Origin: Larix kaempferi
Taxonomy: Eukaryota > Streptophyta > Pinopsida > Pinales > Pinaceae
Length of the DNA: 64,000 nt
Assembly (NCBI GenBank): GCA_027924585.1
Contig: BSBM01000151.1
Span: 8,775,501-8,839,500, forward strand
Reading direction: 5' to 3'
In this document: in pieces, positions 22,598-34,484 of the stretch
Layout: the number at the start of each line of letters is the position of its first letter
How positions within the stretch are numbered: the stretch's first letter is position 1
Notes under the pieces: generated by a model
Told to the model about the DNA's origin: nothing
What the model saw: the letters and a program-made list of their open reading frames with translations, nothing else
Databases searched by the model: none
Translations under genes and position numbers: made by a program

Positions 22598-24072
22598 TGT
22601 TAAATGTACAACACCAGGAGACACTCTCCAAACCAATCTTGTGTAGCCAATATTAATCCTCCCACATAGAGGTGAGCACTTTGATTACCTTCCGTATAAA
22701 TTTTATTCCTCTCGTATAGAGGTACTTGATCAAAGTAATGATGTTGTAAATTCTTGTTGGACAAGACTCCGGACTTGTGTGTCGAGTCGTGATTATCATG
22801 TGAACCTTATGTATAAAGGTATCCATGAGATGGACCTTCCGTATAAAGGTCAAGCATTACTTGTTAAAATCATTTAATGTTGTGTGATGTATTATTAACC
22901 ATGATCACCAGTTGCTATTAAGTCTCCTTTAGATATTGATCACCTCTAAAGTGAATTACTTTATCATATGATCATTTGGTCTGGAATAATATAATATGAT
23001 CACATCATCCGATAATTCTTCTTAGTATAATGTAATGTGATGGATAATTAAAGTTAGAACATATTGACCATGCATTAAAAGATAAAGAAATAAAAGATAA
23101 AGCATAGAGATCAAGAGAATTCGAAATTTCCCATGCAAACACCTAATTAAAGAGAACTCGAATTGTTAAAGCTTCAGTTAAGCATCAATGCTTCAATTAA
23201 AGCATCAGTTAAAGATATGCCTTAGTTAACTAAGGAACTCACAGTGGTCACTTCAAGTAAATCAATCAACGTGATTTCAGCTAACTAAGTGTTAAATAAG
23301 AAGGACTAGTTAACTAAAGTGTTTTCACTTTAGTTAAACAAAAAGATGACACTTCAGTTAAAGAGAGTTAACTAAGTGACAACAAAGAAGATCTAGTTAA
23401 CTAAGTGTTATTACATGAAGACACTTATATTAAACTAAAATATGACACGTGAGTTGTGACACTTGCATGTCGACACTTAAATTAACCACCTAACTAAGTG
23501 GGAAAGCTTTCAGTTAAGAGGCGAGTTCATCCTAAGTGATAGCTTGGTGAGATAAAGCACTACATGAGAAGTGGGGCACACCTCTACATGAAAGATTGAT
23601 ACATCCAATTTGAGGGCGAGTTCATCCTGAAGTTAGAAGTTAAAAATAGAGGAGAAGAATGTATAAATATGTTATACGATATTGATGAATCCAATGTGAA
23701 GCGAATTCCCTTCTCCATTGAAGGCAATGCATTTCTCTTTGTGCAAGGTATTGTCCGTGCTTGTTATTGTTATGTTGGGCACACATCCGATTGATCTCTC
23801 TTCTGTATTGCTTTTGTATCTTCATCAAGAGTGTGTGGTGATCTCATATCTTCCGAAAACAATCTGCTATGTTGTAAAAGAAATAATTCTCTACTATCCA
23901 TTATATTATACTAAGAATAATTGTTGGGGTTTTTGTTCTCATAATTTTGAGGATTTTCCCTAGGGTATATCTTGTGTTATGGTTGTATGAATTTCATGGA
24001 TTCGGTTGTCTCATTGATTCAAGTCTCTGCATCTAAAAGAATTAAAGATCAAAGCTCAACCAAATTTCAACA
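22598..24072 (+). repeat. 3' LTR of Copia-C
   Basis: 1,475 bp, starting TGTTAAATG and ending TTTCAACA, followed by TSD AAAAC. It shares the hairpin, TATA box and repeated motifs of the left LTR but differs at many positions (roughly one in ten to fifteen by eye). Confidence 0.9.
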
Positions 24073-24077
24073 AAAAC

Positions 24078-25230
24078 TGCTTCAATCGTCGATCTGCTTG
24101 CATCACATTCTACTTGAAATACTTTATTAAATGAGGAAGTGACAATACTGGTTCTTCCATTACCCTTTTATTCAAGTCCTCAAATGACTTCATTGTTTCT
24201 ACTATCCACTTAAAAGTTTATTTCTTCATGCATTCAATAAGAGGCGCACAAATATGTCTGAAATTTGAAATAAACTTACTGTAGAAATTCACTAGTCCAT
24301 GGAAACCCCTCACATAAAAGGTGTACTTAGGTGTTCATGGCCAATCCAAAATGGCCTTTCCCTTTTTGAATTCCTACATCTTCAAGCCTTGGAAACCACA
24401 AAACCCAAGTATACCAATTTCTTTTGCAAAAATGTACACTTCTTCAGATTTATCAGTAATTTCTCCTCTTTCAACCAATGTAACACCTTCCTCACATGCT
24501 CCAAATGCTCTTATTTGTCTTTTCTTAAAATCATTATGTCATTCAAGTACACGACAAAAAAATTCCCCAAAAATGGTTTGGAAACTTCCTTCATAAGCCT
24601 CATGAACATGCTAGGAACATTTGTTAGCACAAATGGCATAACTAATCATTCAAACAATATGTCCTTTGTTTTTGAATGTTTTCTTCCATTCATCACCTTC
24701 CATTATTCCAATTTGATAATAACCACTCTTCAAGTCTATTTTTGTGAAGTATTCATCCCCACTCAAACAGTCCATCAGATCATCCATCATTGGTAAAGGG
24801 AATATGTACTTGATGGTAATCTTGTTAATATCCCACGAATCTATACATATTTTCCATTCATTAGTCATTTTTAGTGTCAAAATCGTTGGCATTGCACAAG
24901 GACTTAGACTTTCATGAATTAATCCTCTATAAAGTAGATCATGTACTTATATATTCACCTCTTCACTCTCTGTTGGATTCATCCGATAAGGTCCTTTATT
25001 GGGTAGGATTGATCCTAGTATCAAGTCAATTTGATTCAAAATACTTCTCAAAAGAGGTAACCCTATTGGAACATCATCTAAGACAATCTCCTCAAACTCA
25101 TTCAACAAATGTTGAATCGTTGGTGCCATAGGACTCAATTCCTCAATCGCTTGGATTGATTTTGGCATTATGGCCAAAAAATAACTACTCTTCTTCTACT
25201 CTCTCAGAATTTTTTTAGCAGAACATAACA
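24078..25230 (-). pseudogene. pol: Gypsy-D: Ty3/Gypsy pol fragment (RT to RNase H)
   Basis: Reading right to left: LLCSAKKIL and VLAIMPKS-like aspartic-protease/RT linker (near 25180-25230), then LNEFEEIVLDDVP, INQIDLILG-like text and PYRMNPTESEEV (24950-25177). RT follows: CIDSWDINKITIKY, then MMDDLMDCLSGDEYFTKIDLKSGYYQI (given here as overlapping motifs at 24690-24840). RNase H region: [16 protein letters not shown] and VLSLPHLIKYF (24080-24310). Frame changes and stops are frequent. The coding breaks at 24078, where Copia-C inserted, and resumes with SQEGR left of 17033. Integrase, LTRs and PBS are not identifiable. Confidence 0.85.
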
Positions 25231-25640
25231 GGACTTTGCTATTACTATTCCCCACGCTCTTGATATTATTGTTTTCAACAACCTTGGTGTTACTATTGCC
25301 TACAACCTTGCAGCAATAAAAACAAGGTTGTAACATTCATGTTACCTTACGGCTGCCTTCAACCTTATTGTTATTGTTTTCTAGGACCTTACAAGCTTAC
25401 AATAGTAACAACGTGGTTTGAACTTCAATTATAATAACATTTAGTAATGTATAATCAACTTAGCAACAAGGTTGTAACATTTAGGACTTTACAACCTTGA
25501 TGTAACAGTTGTCTAGGAACTTACAACCTTACTGTTACTGATGTCTAGGACCTTACAACCTGATGTTACTATTGGCTAGGACCTTACAACCTTGTTGTTA
25601 CAACTTTGTTGTTATTGCTACCAATGCTCTTGCTTGCGTT
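25231..25640. repeat. Degenerate 32-bp minisatellite
   Basis: Units of about 32 bp with core CTAGGACCTTACAACCTTG are best seen at 25478-25510, 25511-25542, 25543-25574 and 25575-25608. Earlier copies (25260-25470) are more worn and some are inverted (AACAAGGTTGTAAC). No coding sequence. Confidence 0.75.
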
Positions 25641-25792
25641 TGACATATGATCAATGTGGGTTGAATGCCAGTAGCATAAATCTAATGTCAGTTATTTAAA
25701 GGTTAATCGATGTTCATTCGACAAGAATTGGAAATTACATCCATTTTTTTTTATTCAATCCATTTATAAATGTGGCTTATCAATTATTTAAC
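25641..25792. repeat. Repeat-X unit, left part (split by solo LTR-E)
   Basis: Shares with 27608-27760 and 31015-31160 the pattern CAGTAGCATAA..CTAATGT, then a T-rich tract, then ATAAATGTGGCTTAT and a GACGTTTGAC-like motif. The final motif here is interrupted by the insertion of solo LTR-E and continues at 27580. Confidence 0.65.
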
Positions 25793-27574
25793 TGTAATGT
25801 CCCCATTCAAATAAATCTCAAAAGAGAAAATTGCACCAATCTACTAGTTTTCTAGGTTGGGGTGGAAACATTAGATTTGGAATAAGGAGCCTATAAAACC
25901 CCAAATGGACATTATATTGACATAAACATATTAAAAGGGGTTAAATAAATATTTATGATAGGAAAATAAGGTGGCACCTGGTCAAGGAGACACATTGGTG
26001 GTGTGGGACCCACACAAAGCTAGATTCCTCATGCCACATGGCATTCTATTCTCACCCATTCGAATCCAAGATGGAGTCTAATGATATTGGGGAGTTGGAA
26101 GGTCAATATACTTGGCATGACTCAATGAAGTTTGGATTGGATTGGAAGGCTAAATCCCATGGAAGAGGAAGAGGAATTTGAGAGATATTGAGACACTTGG
26201 ACTAGATTCCCTAGCTTCTATGACAACAATGATGAAGATGCTATGAAACTTATGACTCAAATCAGACCTGAATGCTGACATCTGACATATATGACATGTC
26301 ATGGCTAAAAATATCCTCCAAGAAATCGCACAAGGGATTTAGGGAAGCCAAAGAGACACCCATTCAAATTAAGGGAATATGGAGACTAGGAATTGTTGGA
26401 CAAGTGGCACACATTGGAATCTCTTCCCAAATTTAGTTGGCATGAGGATTTTGGAAGGAATTCGACCCATGGAGGACTTGAGAAGTTTATAAAAGACAAG
26501 AAAAAATAAGGAGAGTGGATTTTGATCATTTATCATTTTGCATATTGGAGAGCATAGCTTGTCCATGCTTGTGGAGTGTTTACTCTACTTGCCTTAGTAC
26601 CAATTTCGAGGGTGAAAGATTCCCATCCTAATTGGAAATTGGAGAGGAAATTCAGAACTTTCATTTGGAGCTACAATGGATTCATTTGTTGTAGGTTGAA
26701 GCTACATGGAAGCTCATGATCACATCTCCTTCATCTTTCCTCTACAACTATTCTTCCATTTCTTGTCATATTCTTGCTCCTTGAGGAGGGGCGCACTTGG
26801 TGAGGTGATGATCTCTTTGGGATAGATCTTGAGGCACCATATTTTTGTAATATGATATATATACTCTATATTTACTTCTCATAATACTTTCAGATCGAAA
26901 CTCCAAGATATTTTATGTACAAATGCTAAACTATGATTAAATGGTGTCATTTCCCCAATACCTTGTTATAAGCACTTGAAGTGGCATCAAATTCGAATGG
27001 TTAAGTGAAACTCTAATACATTATTGTTGTATGGAGTGACATTAATATGATGAAGAAGTTTCATATTCATTAGACAAGCATTTGGAGCAATATTCTCAAG
27101 TTTCATAACCATTTGTGAATATTTACTATCATTTCCCCCTATGTTGAAGCTAGTATACAAACATCTGATTTATGGAAGTTGAAGAAGCCTTTAGGAATTG
27201 ATTGATGATGTATTTTGAAGCCCATTTAAATCCTTTAATAGTACAATGTCTCTTTTCTTAAATTTGGGAAGGTCGTACAACATTTGGAGATCCATCTTTG
27301 ACCACTACCCTGGGGGATTTGAACCTCGATTTGACTAGTAAATTGCCCTATCTTTCCCTTATTATAATTGAATGTTGCAGAAGTATTTTGATAGTTTCTA
27401 AGCATACATAAGTCACAATTTTATGTCTTAATTCCTTCCAAACACATTCAGAACCAATTTGGAATCATTTGGAGCCATTTGGAGCCATTTGGGTCAATAC
27501 CAGTCTAAGGGTCGAATTGGCCAAAATTTGCAATTTTTTCAATTTTACAAAATTTATTAAAAAGGGACACTACA
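25793..27574. mobile_element. LTR-E: solo LTR with TSD
   Basis: Begins TGTAATGTCCC and ends GGGACACTACA, near-perfect inverted termini. TTAAC lies on both sides (25788-25792 and 27575-27579). Length 1,782 bp. No gag, pol, PBS or PPT is inside, so it is a solo LTR left by LTR-LTR recombination. A TATATATAC stretch near 26857 could be its TATA box. Removing it plus one TTAAC restores the repeat it entered. Confidence 0.88.
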
Positions 27575-27880
27575 TTAACCAACGTTAATTCAATGTACAA
27601 GCGGAGTGGTTTGAATTTCAGTAACATAACTCTAATGTTGATCTATTGCAGGATATTTGATGTGAATCCGACATTAGTTCGACGGTACATCCATGTTTTT
27701 TTTGTTCAAGGAAATTATAGATGTGGCTAATCAGACGTTTGACTGATGTTCGTTCTAAAATAGTAACATTGCTTATCGGACGTTTGATCGATGTTTAGAA
27801 CATATTTTTTTTCATATTTGACCAACATTAGGTCCATGTTTCGAATGTATATTATCATACGTGTGATTTGTTTCCACCAT
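27575..27880. repeat. Repeat-X: right part and a second unit
   Basis: Continues the unit interrupted by LTR-E and contains one further unit. Several GACGTTTGA(C/T)-like motifs occur (about 27733, 27778, 27815), each followed by a (C/T)GA(T/C)GTT-like half. Confidence 0.6.
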
Positions 27881-30800
27881 ATATGCACCTTAGGTAACAT
27901 GGCAGAAATATTCGAGCCACTGGGAATGTCCTTGGGGGAAAGTCACGAGTTGAGTGATTTCACCTGATACTTGAATCCTTTGTCTAGTCCAACTCTTAGC
28001 GAAGCCAAGGGGGGTGGTCCCTAATAAAATAATCTAATGCTGATTATGCTACAAAAAAAAGGAAAATTATTTTAGGAGTTTGAAAATGCTCAAACAAGAG
28101 AGCACCAACAACGGTTTAAATTAGAAAAATCCAAGATGATTAATAATGACACATTATTTTATTTAAGAAAAATGACTGAATAGGAGACCAGTGCCAATGG
28201 AGTCAAATAGTTGCTACTGAAACGGAAATTTTTTTGCTAATGCTTTTTTGTTAGTTTTATTATTAAGTGATGGTTGTTAGTGGGTTCATTCTTGTTTGGC
28301 CCGCTAAAAACTTATCCCTATGAACTGAGCGTGATTGAAACTACACCAAGTGTCCAATGGGGTGAGGCATAACTTTCTTAAAGTAGCCCCCTGACTATAT
28401 AGTGTTGTCCAACGCAACCTCCAGAATTACTAAAGATAAATTATTTGTGGATTGCCCTATTAAGCTAGCCACTTAGTTCCCTTTCTGATTATCCAGATGG
28501 TCAGGAAAATCCCGCAATGGACAACAGCATACGAGGAACAAAGTCGAGATTCGTTACAAGAAATAACCACTTAACAAAATTGAAATGGTATATATTTATT
28601 CTAAACTACGAATCTCTTTTTTCAATACCACCTACTTGGGAAAGCCCTTTCAGTAACACAGTACTTCGGGGAAGTGTAGTGATTTGTTACTATTTATTTG
28701 CGAAATGAATGGAATGAAACTAACTACTTTAGTACAGTGTGTGTAAATGATTAATTATCTTTACAAAAGAAGGAATTAATCTAATTTAGCCAATCTAAAC
28801 AAAACAAAGGCAAGAAAGCAAAAAAAAATATTTACACCATGAAAATGATGCAGACCCCCAAGGTGGATGGAGTGTGGGCTCTGAGTATCCCAATTGCTTT
28901 TCTTAATTTTTACATTTTAAAGGTGGATGCCTTTGGTCCTTATAAATTCGGATCCAAATGCTTACAAGGTTTTCAGGATCAACCAAGATCAAGTTATATT
29001 GCTCCGGGAGGCCCTGGATGGCCTGGATCTTCGGTTTTCCAGCAGCACTTCCTCTTACCTATTCGTCAAATGTGTAAAACCATCAACCTATTATGCACCA
29101 AATGTGCCAAATAAAGCATTAAAAGCAAAAAAATATTAAGTACTTGAAATATGGAAAATAAGCTCAAGTATTTAAACAATGCTAGATCTACTTGAAAAAG
29201 ATAAAACCATTGTAAAATTTTAAGATCTATGCATACAACACTTATAAATCATATATGAAAAGGATTTAAACTTTTAAATAAGCATATCTAAAGAATAAGC
29301 AATAGGTAGCCTATAACCAGAGAAAAACATAGCTTTAGGAGGATAGAAAGTGAAAGAGACGTGCCCTTGGAACTTGGGCAATGGAGTTATAATGGTGGCG
29401 CTGAGAGGGACTATGTATTCCTCAACAAAGACTCTGGAGACTAACAGAAACAAATAAGATCTCCCACAGATCCAATGGAAGCACCTGTAGAATCCTTCAC
29501 ACTTGCCAAGAAACTCCTCAAATCTAGTAAGACTTATGTTAAAGAAAAGAAGAGCATACATATAAGAAAATAGGCATGTAAATTATAGATCTTGAACATA
29601 AATTAATTAAGTGGGTAATAGAAACAACTTTACCCACTCCTATCGATTAAACATGATCCTTCATGAGGCTAGTATTTGATAAGAAATAACAAATGAAAAG
29701 AAAAAAAATCTACAGATACCTCAGCATAAACACAGGACAATGATCATCCAACTTGAGCCAAAGACACCATGTAAGACCTCCAAATCCTTTTATTCATAAC
29801 AATATTAAAAAATTATACATACAGGGGCAGAGGTTCCACATTCCATTGCAAATGATGAGAATGGACCCTTCTTAATAGAAAACGAGCCAAGAGAGGCCAA
29901 GAGGGACACACTTCCTGAATGGGAGTAGAGGGCAAGTTCCAAGCATGAATTGAGGGATTGGATCCTGAAGGATAGGTTCCATCTCTTCAATAGATGTGCC
30001 ACCCTCTTTGGGATTAACTCCCATCAAATACCAATTCTCCACATCATAGATGCGCCCTCTCTTCATGAGCTAATGCACAACCCTTAGTTGGAAAACTCAG
30101 CCTTGGGAAAATTTGATGCCAATCTCATGGATTTAGACCTCAGTTGAATAAGATATGCATATCATTTGACTATGCCACCTCTGAAAATTGTCTTGGACAA
30201 GTTCCCACTAATTTAAGGATGCTAATTTTACCTTTATTTTCTATTTTTTGGCATTTTTTATTCACTTTTTTCCTTTTTTGAGAGAAATTTAATTTAATTG
30301 ATAAATAATCACTCAAATTATTCTCAAAGTGGATTTAGGGGTATAATGGGTGATCTAAGTTAGAAAACGAGCATCTGCATGGAAAATTTAACCTCTTAAC
30401 CACATTTTTATGCCTTTTTTTATTTTTTACATTAAAAAAATCTTCGTTTTACAGGAAAAAAATTTATCAGCGAAAAGTTAAATTAAATTTAGGGTGACCT
30501 AATGCATGTTCATAAGACTCAAAAAAATTTACTAGAATGGTAATATACATAGACACTTAGACTTTAATAACCTCCTAAGTCCTAAACACCAAGACGAATA
30601 ATCCAACTCTGGAGGTGTGAGTGAAACTTGGAAATTATAAGTCGTTGAAAAGCAACAAATAATTACCAAGGAAAAAGCACCCTGGAGTATTGCATTGATG
30701 ACTAAGTGTTAGGAAATCCAAGTCTTTTACAAAAATTCATCATCCTAGGTAAACCTATTACAATTTACCCGAGGGGTATGAACATGCAATTTTTTTAGAA

Positions 30801-30890
30801 GGGCCAGAATTGGCCTGCATGGACTTCTGAACATTTGATGATGAACAAGAGACTTGTTCAATACTTCGTTGGAAATCCAACTAAGTACAA
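27881..30890. other. No supported gene; AT-rich degenerate sequence
   Basis: Minus-strand frames at 29274-29561 and 29872-30066 (the latter containing YDVENWYLMGVNPKEGGTSI) and plus frames at 28839-29139 look protein-like in composition. None matches a family I recognise, and there is no start, splice or domain support. T- and A-rich tracts at 30230-30480 suggest intron-like or transposon UTR sequence. Confidence 0.35.
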
Positions 30891-31400
30891 CTTAGGTGGT
30901 AACATGATCGATGGTAGTTCCATGTTTTCAACCTAGCTTATCAAATGTATGTTCTATGTTCACAGCGTAACTTTTTGGACACTTGATCAATGTATGTTCG
31001 ATGTATGAGTGGCATGGGTTAAACCTCAGTAGCATAACTTTAACGTTGATTATTTACGAGTGACATTCATTCAATGAAACATGGACATTGCATCCACATT
31101 TTTTTGCAATCCCTTTTATAAATGTGACTTATTAGACGTTTGACTGACGTTAGGTCCACATTGGAAAGGTATCTTTTCAGACATTTGACGGAAATTAGGT
31201 CCACCTTATAGAACATAGTTTTCCAGATGTTTCACAAATGTTGGGAGATGTAGCTTTTTGGACGTTTAACCAACGTACAACCCATGTTTTTGATGATATA
31301 AAAAATGAAAAACGTATGATGTATTTGACGTTTATAAAACGTATTTTAACGTCGTTTAAGCAACGTTATACCATGGACGTTTGACCTACATTACAAGACA
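30890..31400. repeat. Repeat-X unit with GACGTTTGAC mini-array
   Basis: The unit start (CTCAGTAGCATAACTTTAACG) is near 31030. The mini-array follows: GACGTTTGAC at 31135, GACATTTGAC at 31180, GATGTTTCAC at 31226 and GACGTTTAAC at 31261, spaced 45, 46 and 35 bp. More ACGTT words follow to about 31385. Confidence 0.65.
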
Positions 31401-31419
31401 CATTCATCCAACATAAAAA

Positions 31420-34400
31420 AAATCATCTAACAAGCATGGAATGAGAAACAAAATACAATAGTGGTAGCAATTGGAGGTCAGTTGTGGAAATCTACAACAC
31501 AATTTTTGCTTCTCTTCTTGTACTTGATGTTTAGGTGGAACTGTTGTAGGTATGTGGACCACTTTTGATGGCAACCATTATGTAACTTTCCCTTCTTCTG
31601 CATGAATTGCAAGAGCATATGATTAGTGTGGATGATTGTCTCCTTCCATGGGATATAATGTTCCATATGTGGCAGGCCTGAACAATGGAGTACATATCCT
31701 TGTCATAGGTAGGATATCAAAAAACATAATCAAATATTTTCTCACTATGTTAATCCATTCAATGTCCCTACTAACTAAGGATTGCAACAATAACATAACC
31801 AGAGGCATCTATCTCAATCTTGAAAGGTTCTTGCAAGTATGGCATAGTGAGGACTAGAGCCAAGCAGAGGTATCTTTTTTCAGATCCTCTAATGCTCTCT
31901 GTTATGACACATGTAAATATAAATTGGCTTTGGATCCACCCTTGGTCACTTGGCTCAAGGGCCAAAAAATATGAGAGAACCCCAACACAAACATGTGGTA
32001 AAGGTTTACGAGGCTTGAAAAGTTGCGGACCTCTATTAGAGTCATCGGGGCTTACCAATCATGAATGAATTGGATCTTGGATATGTCCACATGCACCCCA
32101 TGTTCATCCACAATGTATCCTAGATATTATATTCTCTCCAATCCGAATGAACAGATCTTCAAATTGGCATATAACTTGTGTGTTCGCGGGGTGCTCAGAA
32201 TCTGTTTAATGTGTTGCAAATGTTCCACCCAAGTTTATTAAAGACGAGGATGTTGTTTAGAAATACGACCACAAAATAGTTTGTGAATCACCACAATATA
32301 TCATCCATCATTATAATGAATGTTTTTTCAACATTATTCAATCCAAAAGGCATGACCAACCACTCAAATGGCCTTGTTTAGACTTCAAGGTTGTTTTCCA
32401 CACATTGATTTCCTCAATCAGGACCTAGTGGTATCCTTACTTCAAATCGATCTAGCTAAACAACTTGGAACCCTTAAGTTGATCAAGAAGATCATCAATA
32501 TGAGGGATTGGATATCTATTCTTGATGGCGATTTTGTTCAAGGCTATGTAATCAATGTAAAGTCACCATGTCCCATCCTTCTTCCACACCGACACGATTG
32601 AACTCCCACAAGGTGAGAGCTTGGTTGAAAGGGTCCCTTTTGGATGAGCTCTTAAATCCGACATTTTATTTTCTCATTCTCTAGAAGAGAGCATCTATAT
32701 ATTGTTCCATTAGGAAAGGGAGCACTAGGTATCAAATCAATTGAGTGTTTGACATGGCAGTGTAGAGGCACATGTTTAGGTGAGGAAAATATGTCCCTGT
32801 ATTCCTTTATAATCTTGTCTACCTGCGTCTACTATGTAAAGAGGCCTTGTGTTGAGGCTGTGGAGGTCATAGTGATATTCCTTCCACCTTATAATCGAAC
32901 CATCAAGAGGAAAAATTTCCCAACCTAATATATTACCTTCTGACAGTGCTTTGTCGAGATCAAGGAAACTATAGTAGTTGAAACTACCTTGGGTACACTC
33001 TGTTGGCCTCCCAAAGTAACAATGAAATGACAGGATTTGGAATCGAACATGAAATTTACACATACAGGGTTTTCCTAAAATAACATCTTATAGTACCTCA
33101 TCTTTGTAGGGATTCATGCCATAGGATAAGTGACATTGTTTCCTGACGTGGATGTCTCCTACTTGGATCAACCAACCAATGGCCTATGGTTGGGGGTGCA
33201 CCATTGTTAAAAACTTCAATCTCTTGATGACCTCGACCAGGATGAGGTTCTTCTATCTACTGCTATCAACAATTAAATGTAGCTAAGTCCCCTTCACCCA
33301 CATCTATGAGTGGAATATATGCTCCCCTTCCTCTAGATCCTCTAGATCTTTTAATTAGATCTTTGTAGTTGCGTCGGTGGAATTAAGTTCTACGCTAATG
33401 ATCCTCTTTCCTTTATATTGCTTTGAATCAAATTTTCATTCATATTCTAGCTCTTAGGATTTCATTTGGGCCATCATTGATTATTTCGAGCAACATTTAT
33501 CAGTGTTAGGTTAGGGGATTTTGTGGACCTCGCACCACTTTCTAGTGTCCTTCTTCAAATTCATATTATCCTTCTTTACTTGCGATTTGGAATGGTCATC
33601 ATGAGTTTGGCGATACTTGCTCTATCCTTTATTCTATGATTTAGGGCCACCTTTACCAAGCTTTTGTAGTAGTTGATTTAAAAACCCAAACTCCCACTTA
33701 TTCTTCCGCTTGAAGTTTTGCTCAATTTTGATGACATATCGATAAGCGACTCCCTCTGAGGAGATGCTTAGGAAATCCATCTCTATTTGGATGTACCAAT
33801 GTATGATACTATGGTACTTTAGGACCAAGTGCTATTCAGAATCTCTAATACTAAGCTTTGAGTGCAAGGAATGGAATATATTGGTAAACTCCAACACCGT
33901 CTGGTCTTTTTCCTAGCACAAATTTGTCCATCGCATGTACTTGTCATCATATTTTCTGATGGGGTATAAATACCCCTTCAAGGCGTCGAAAAAAGATTCC
34001 CAAGTGGGTTACATCCAATATGGTGTATACTCAACCCCAACATGCCTCTCCTACTAACATTCCCACCAATATTTGACATGGGGGAGAGACTTAAGCAGTG
34101 AAAATGTGAGTCTTTTCACTATTAGTAATTTTTTGAACAAAGTAATAAACCCCTAAAAGATTTAAACATTTATCCAAATCATTTGCATCTATCTGAACTT
34201 CAAATAAATGGATGTCAAAGTTAAATTGTACCTTGAAGGGTGTCGCACCTCAAAATGGATGATGGTCGAAGGTGTCTCCGCCATCATTGGTAGTCATTGA
34301 AGGATCTGGGTGAAATTATCCATCTTCTCTTTCCCCTATCACATGAGGGTTTCCTCAAGGAAAAACTTAATAGGATCTCCTGCTCCATCATCTCTCTTTT

Positions 34401-34464
34401 ATTATCCCACCATGTGAGGTTTCTTGGGCCAATGAGAGTGGTTGTTCCAAATCTCAATTAGTTC
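31420..34464 (-). pseudogene. Gypsy-F: Ty3/Gypsy gag-pol remnant (Gag to RNase H)
   Basis: Right to left on the minus strand: Gag-like YDDKYMRWTNL, FTNIFHSL and MDFLSISSEGVAYRY (33600-34000); a protease-linked stretch around 33050-33300; RT with [39 protein letters not shown] and VVVFLNNILVF (32070-32640); RNase H with FKIEIDASGYVI, KETIIHTNHMLLQF and FHLNIKYKK (31478-31850). The catalytic (F/Y)LDD of RT is FLNN, so it is dead independently of its many stops and frame changes. Integrase is missing: homology ends near 31420, where Repeat-X begins. Confidence 0.85.
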
Positions 34465-34484
34465 GAGACCAAATATCAATACCA
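34465..34484 (-). other. Possible primer-binding site of Gypsy-F
   Basis: On the minus strand TGGTATTGATATTTGG lies upstream of the Gag region where a PBS is expected. It matches TGGTATC-type sites only for the first six bases, and I could not identify an LTR edge next to it. Confidence 0.3.

Larger units (their letters stand above)
17033..24072 (+). mobile_element. Copia-C: old Ty1/Copia element, nested in a Gypsy element
   Basis: Two long LTRs (17033-18514 and 22598-24072) flank a decayed Copia gag-pol. AAAAC is present immediately before (17028-17032) and after (24073-24077), a perfect TSD. The left LTR starts TA instead of TG by mutation; the right one starts TGTTAAATG. Many stops and several lost catalytic residues, together with visibly diverged LTRs, show it is far older than Copia-A. 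Removing it joins two minus-strand Gypsy RNase H coding pieces in frame, so its target was a Gypsy pol gene. Confidence 0.92.
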
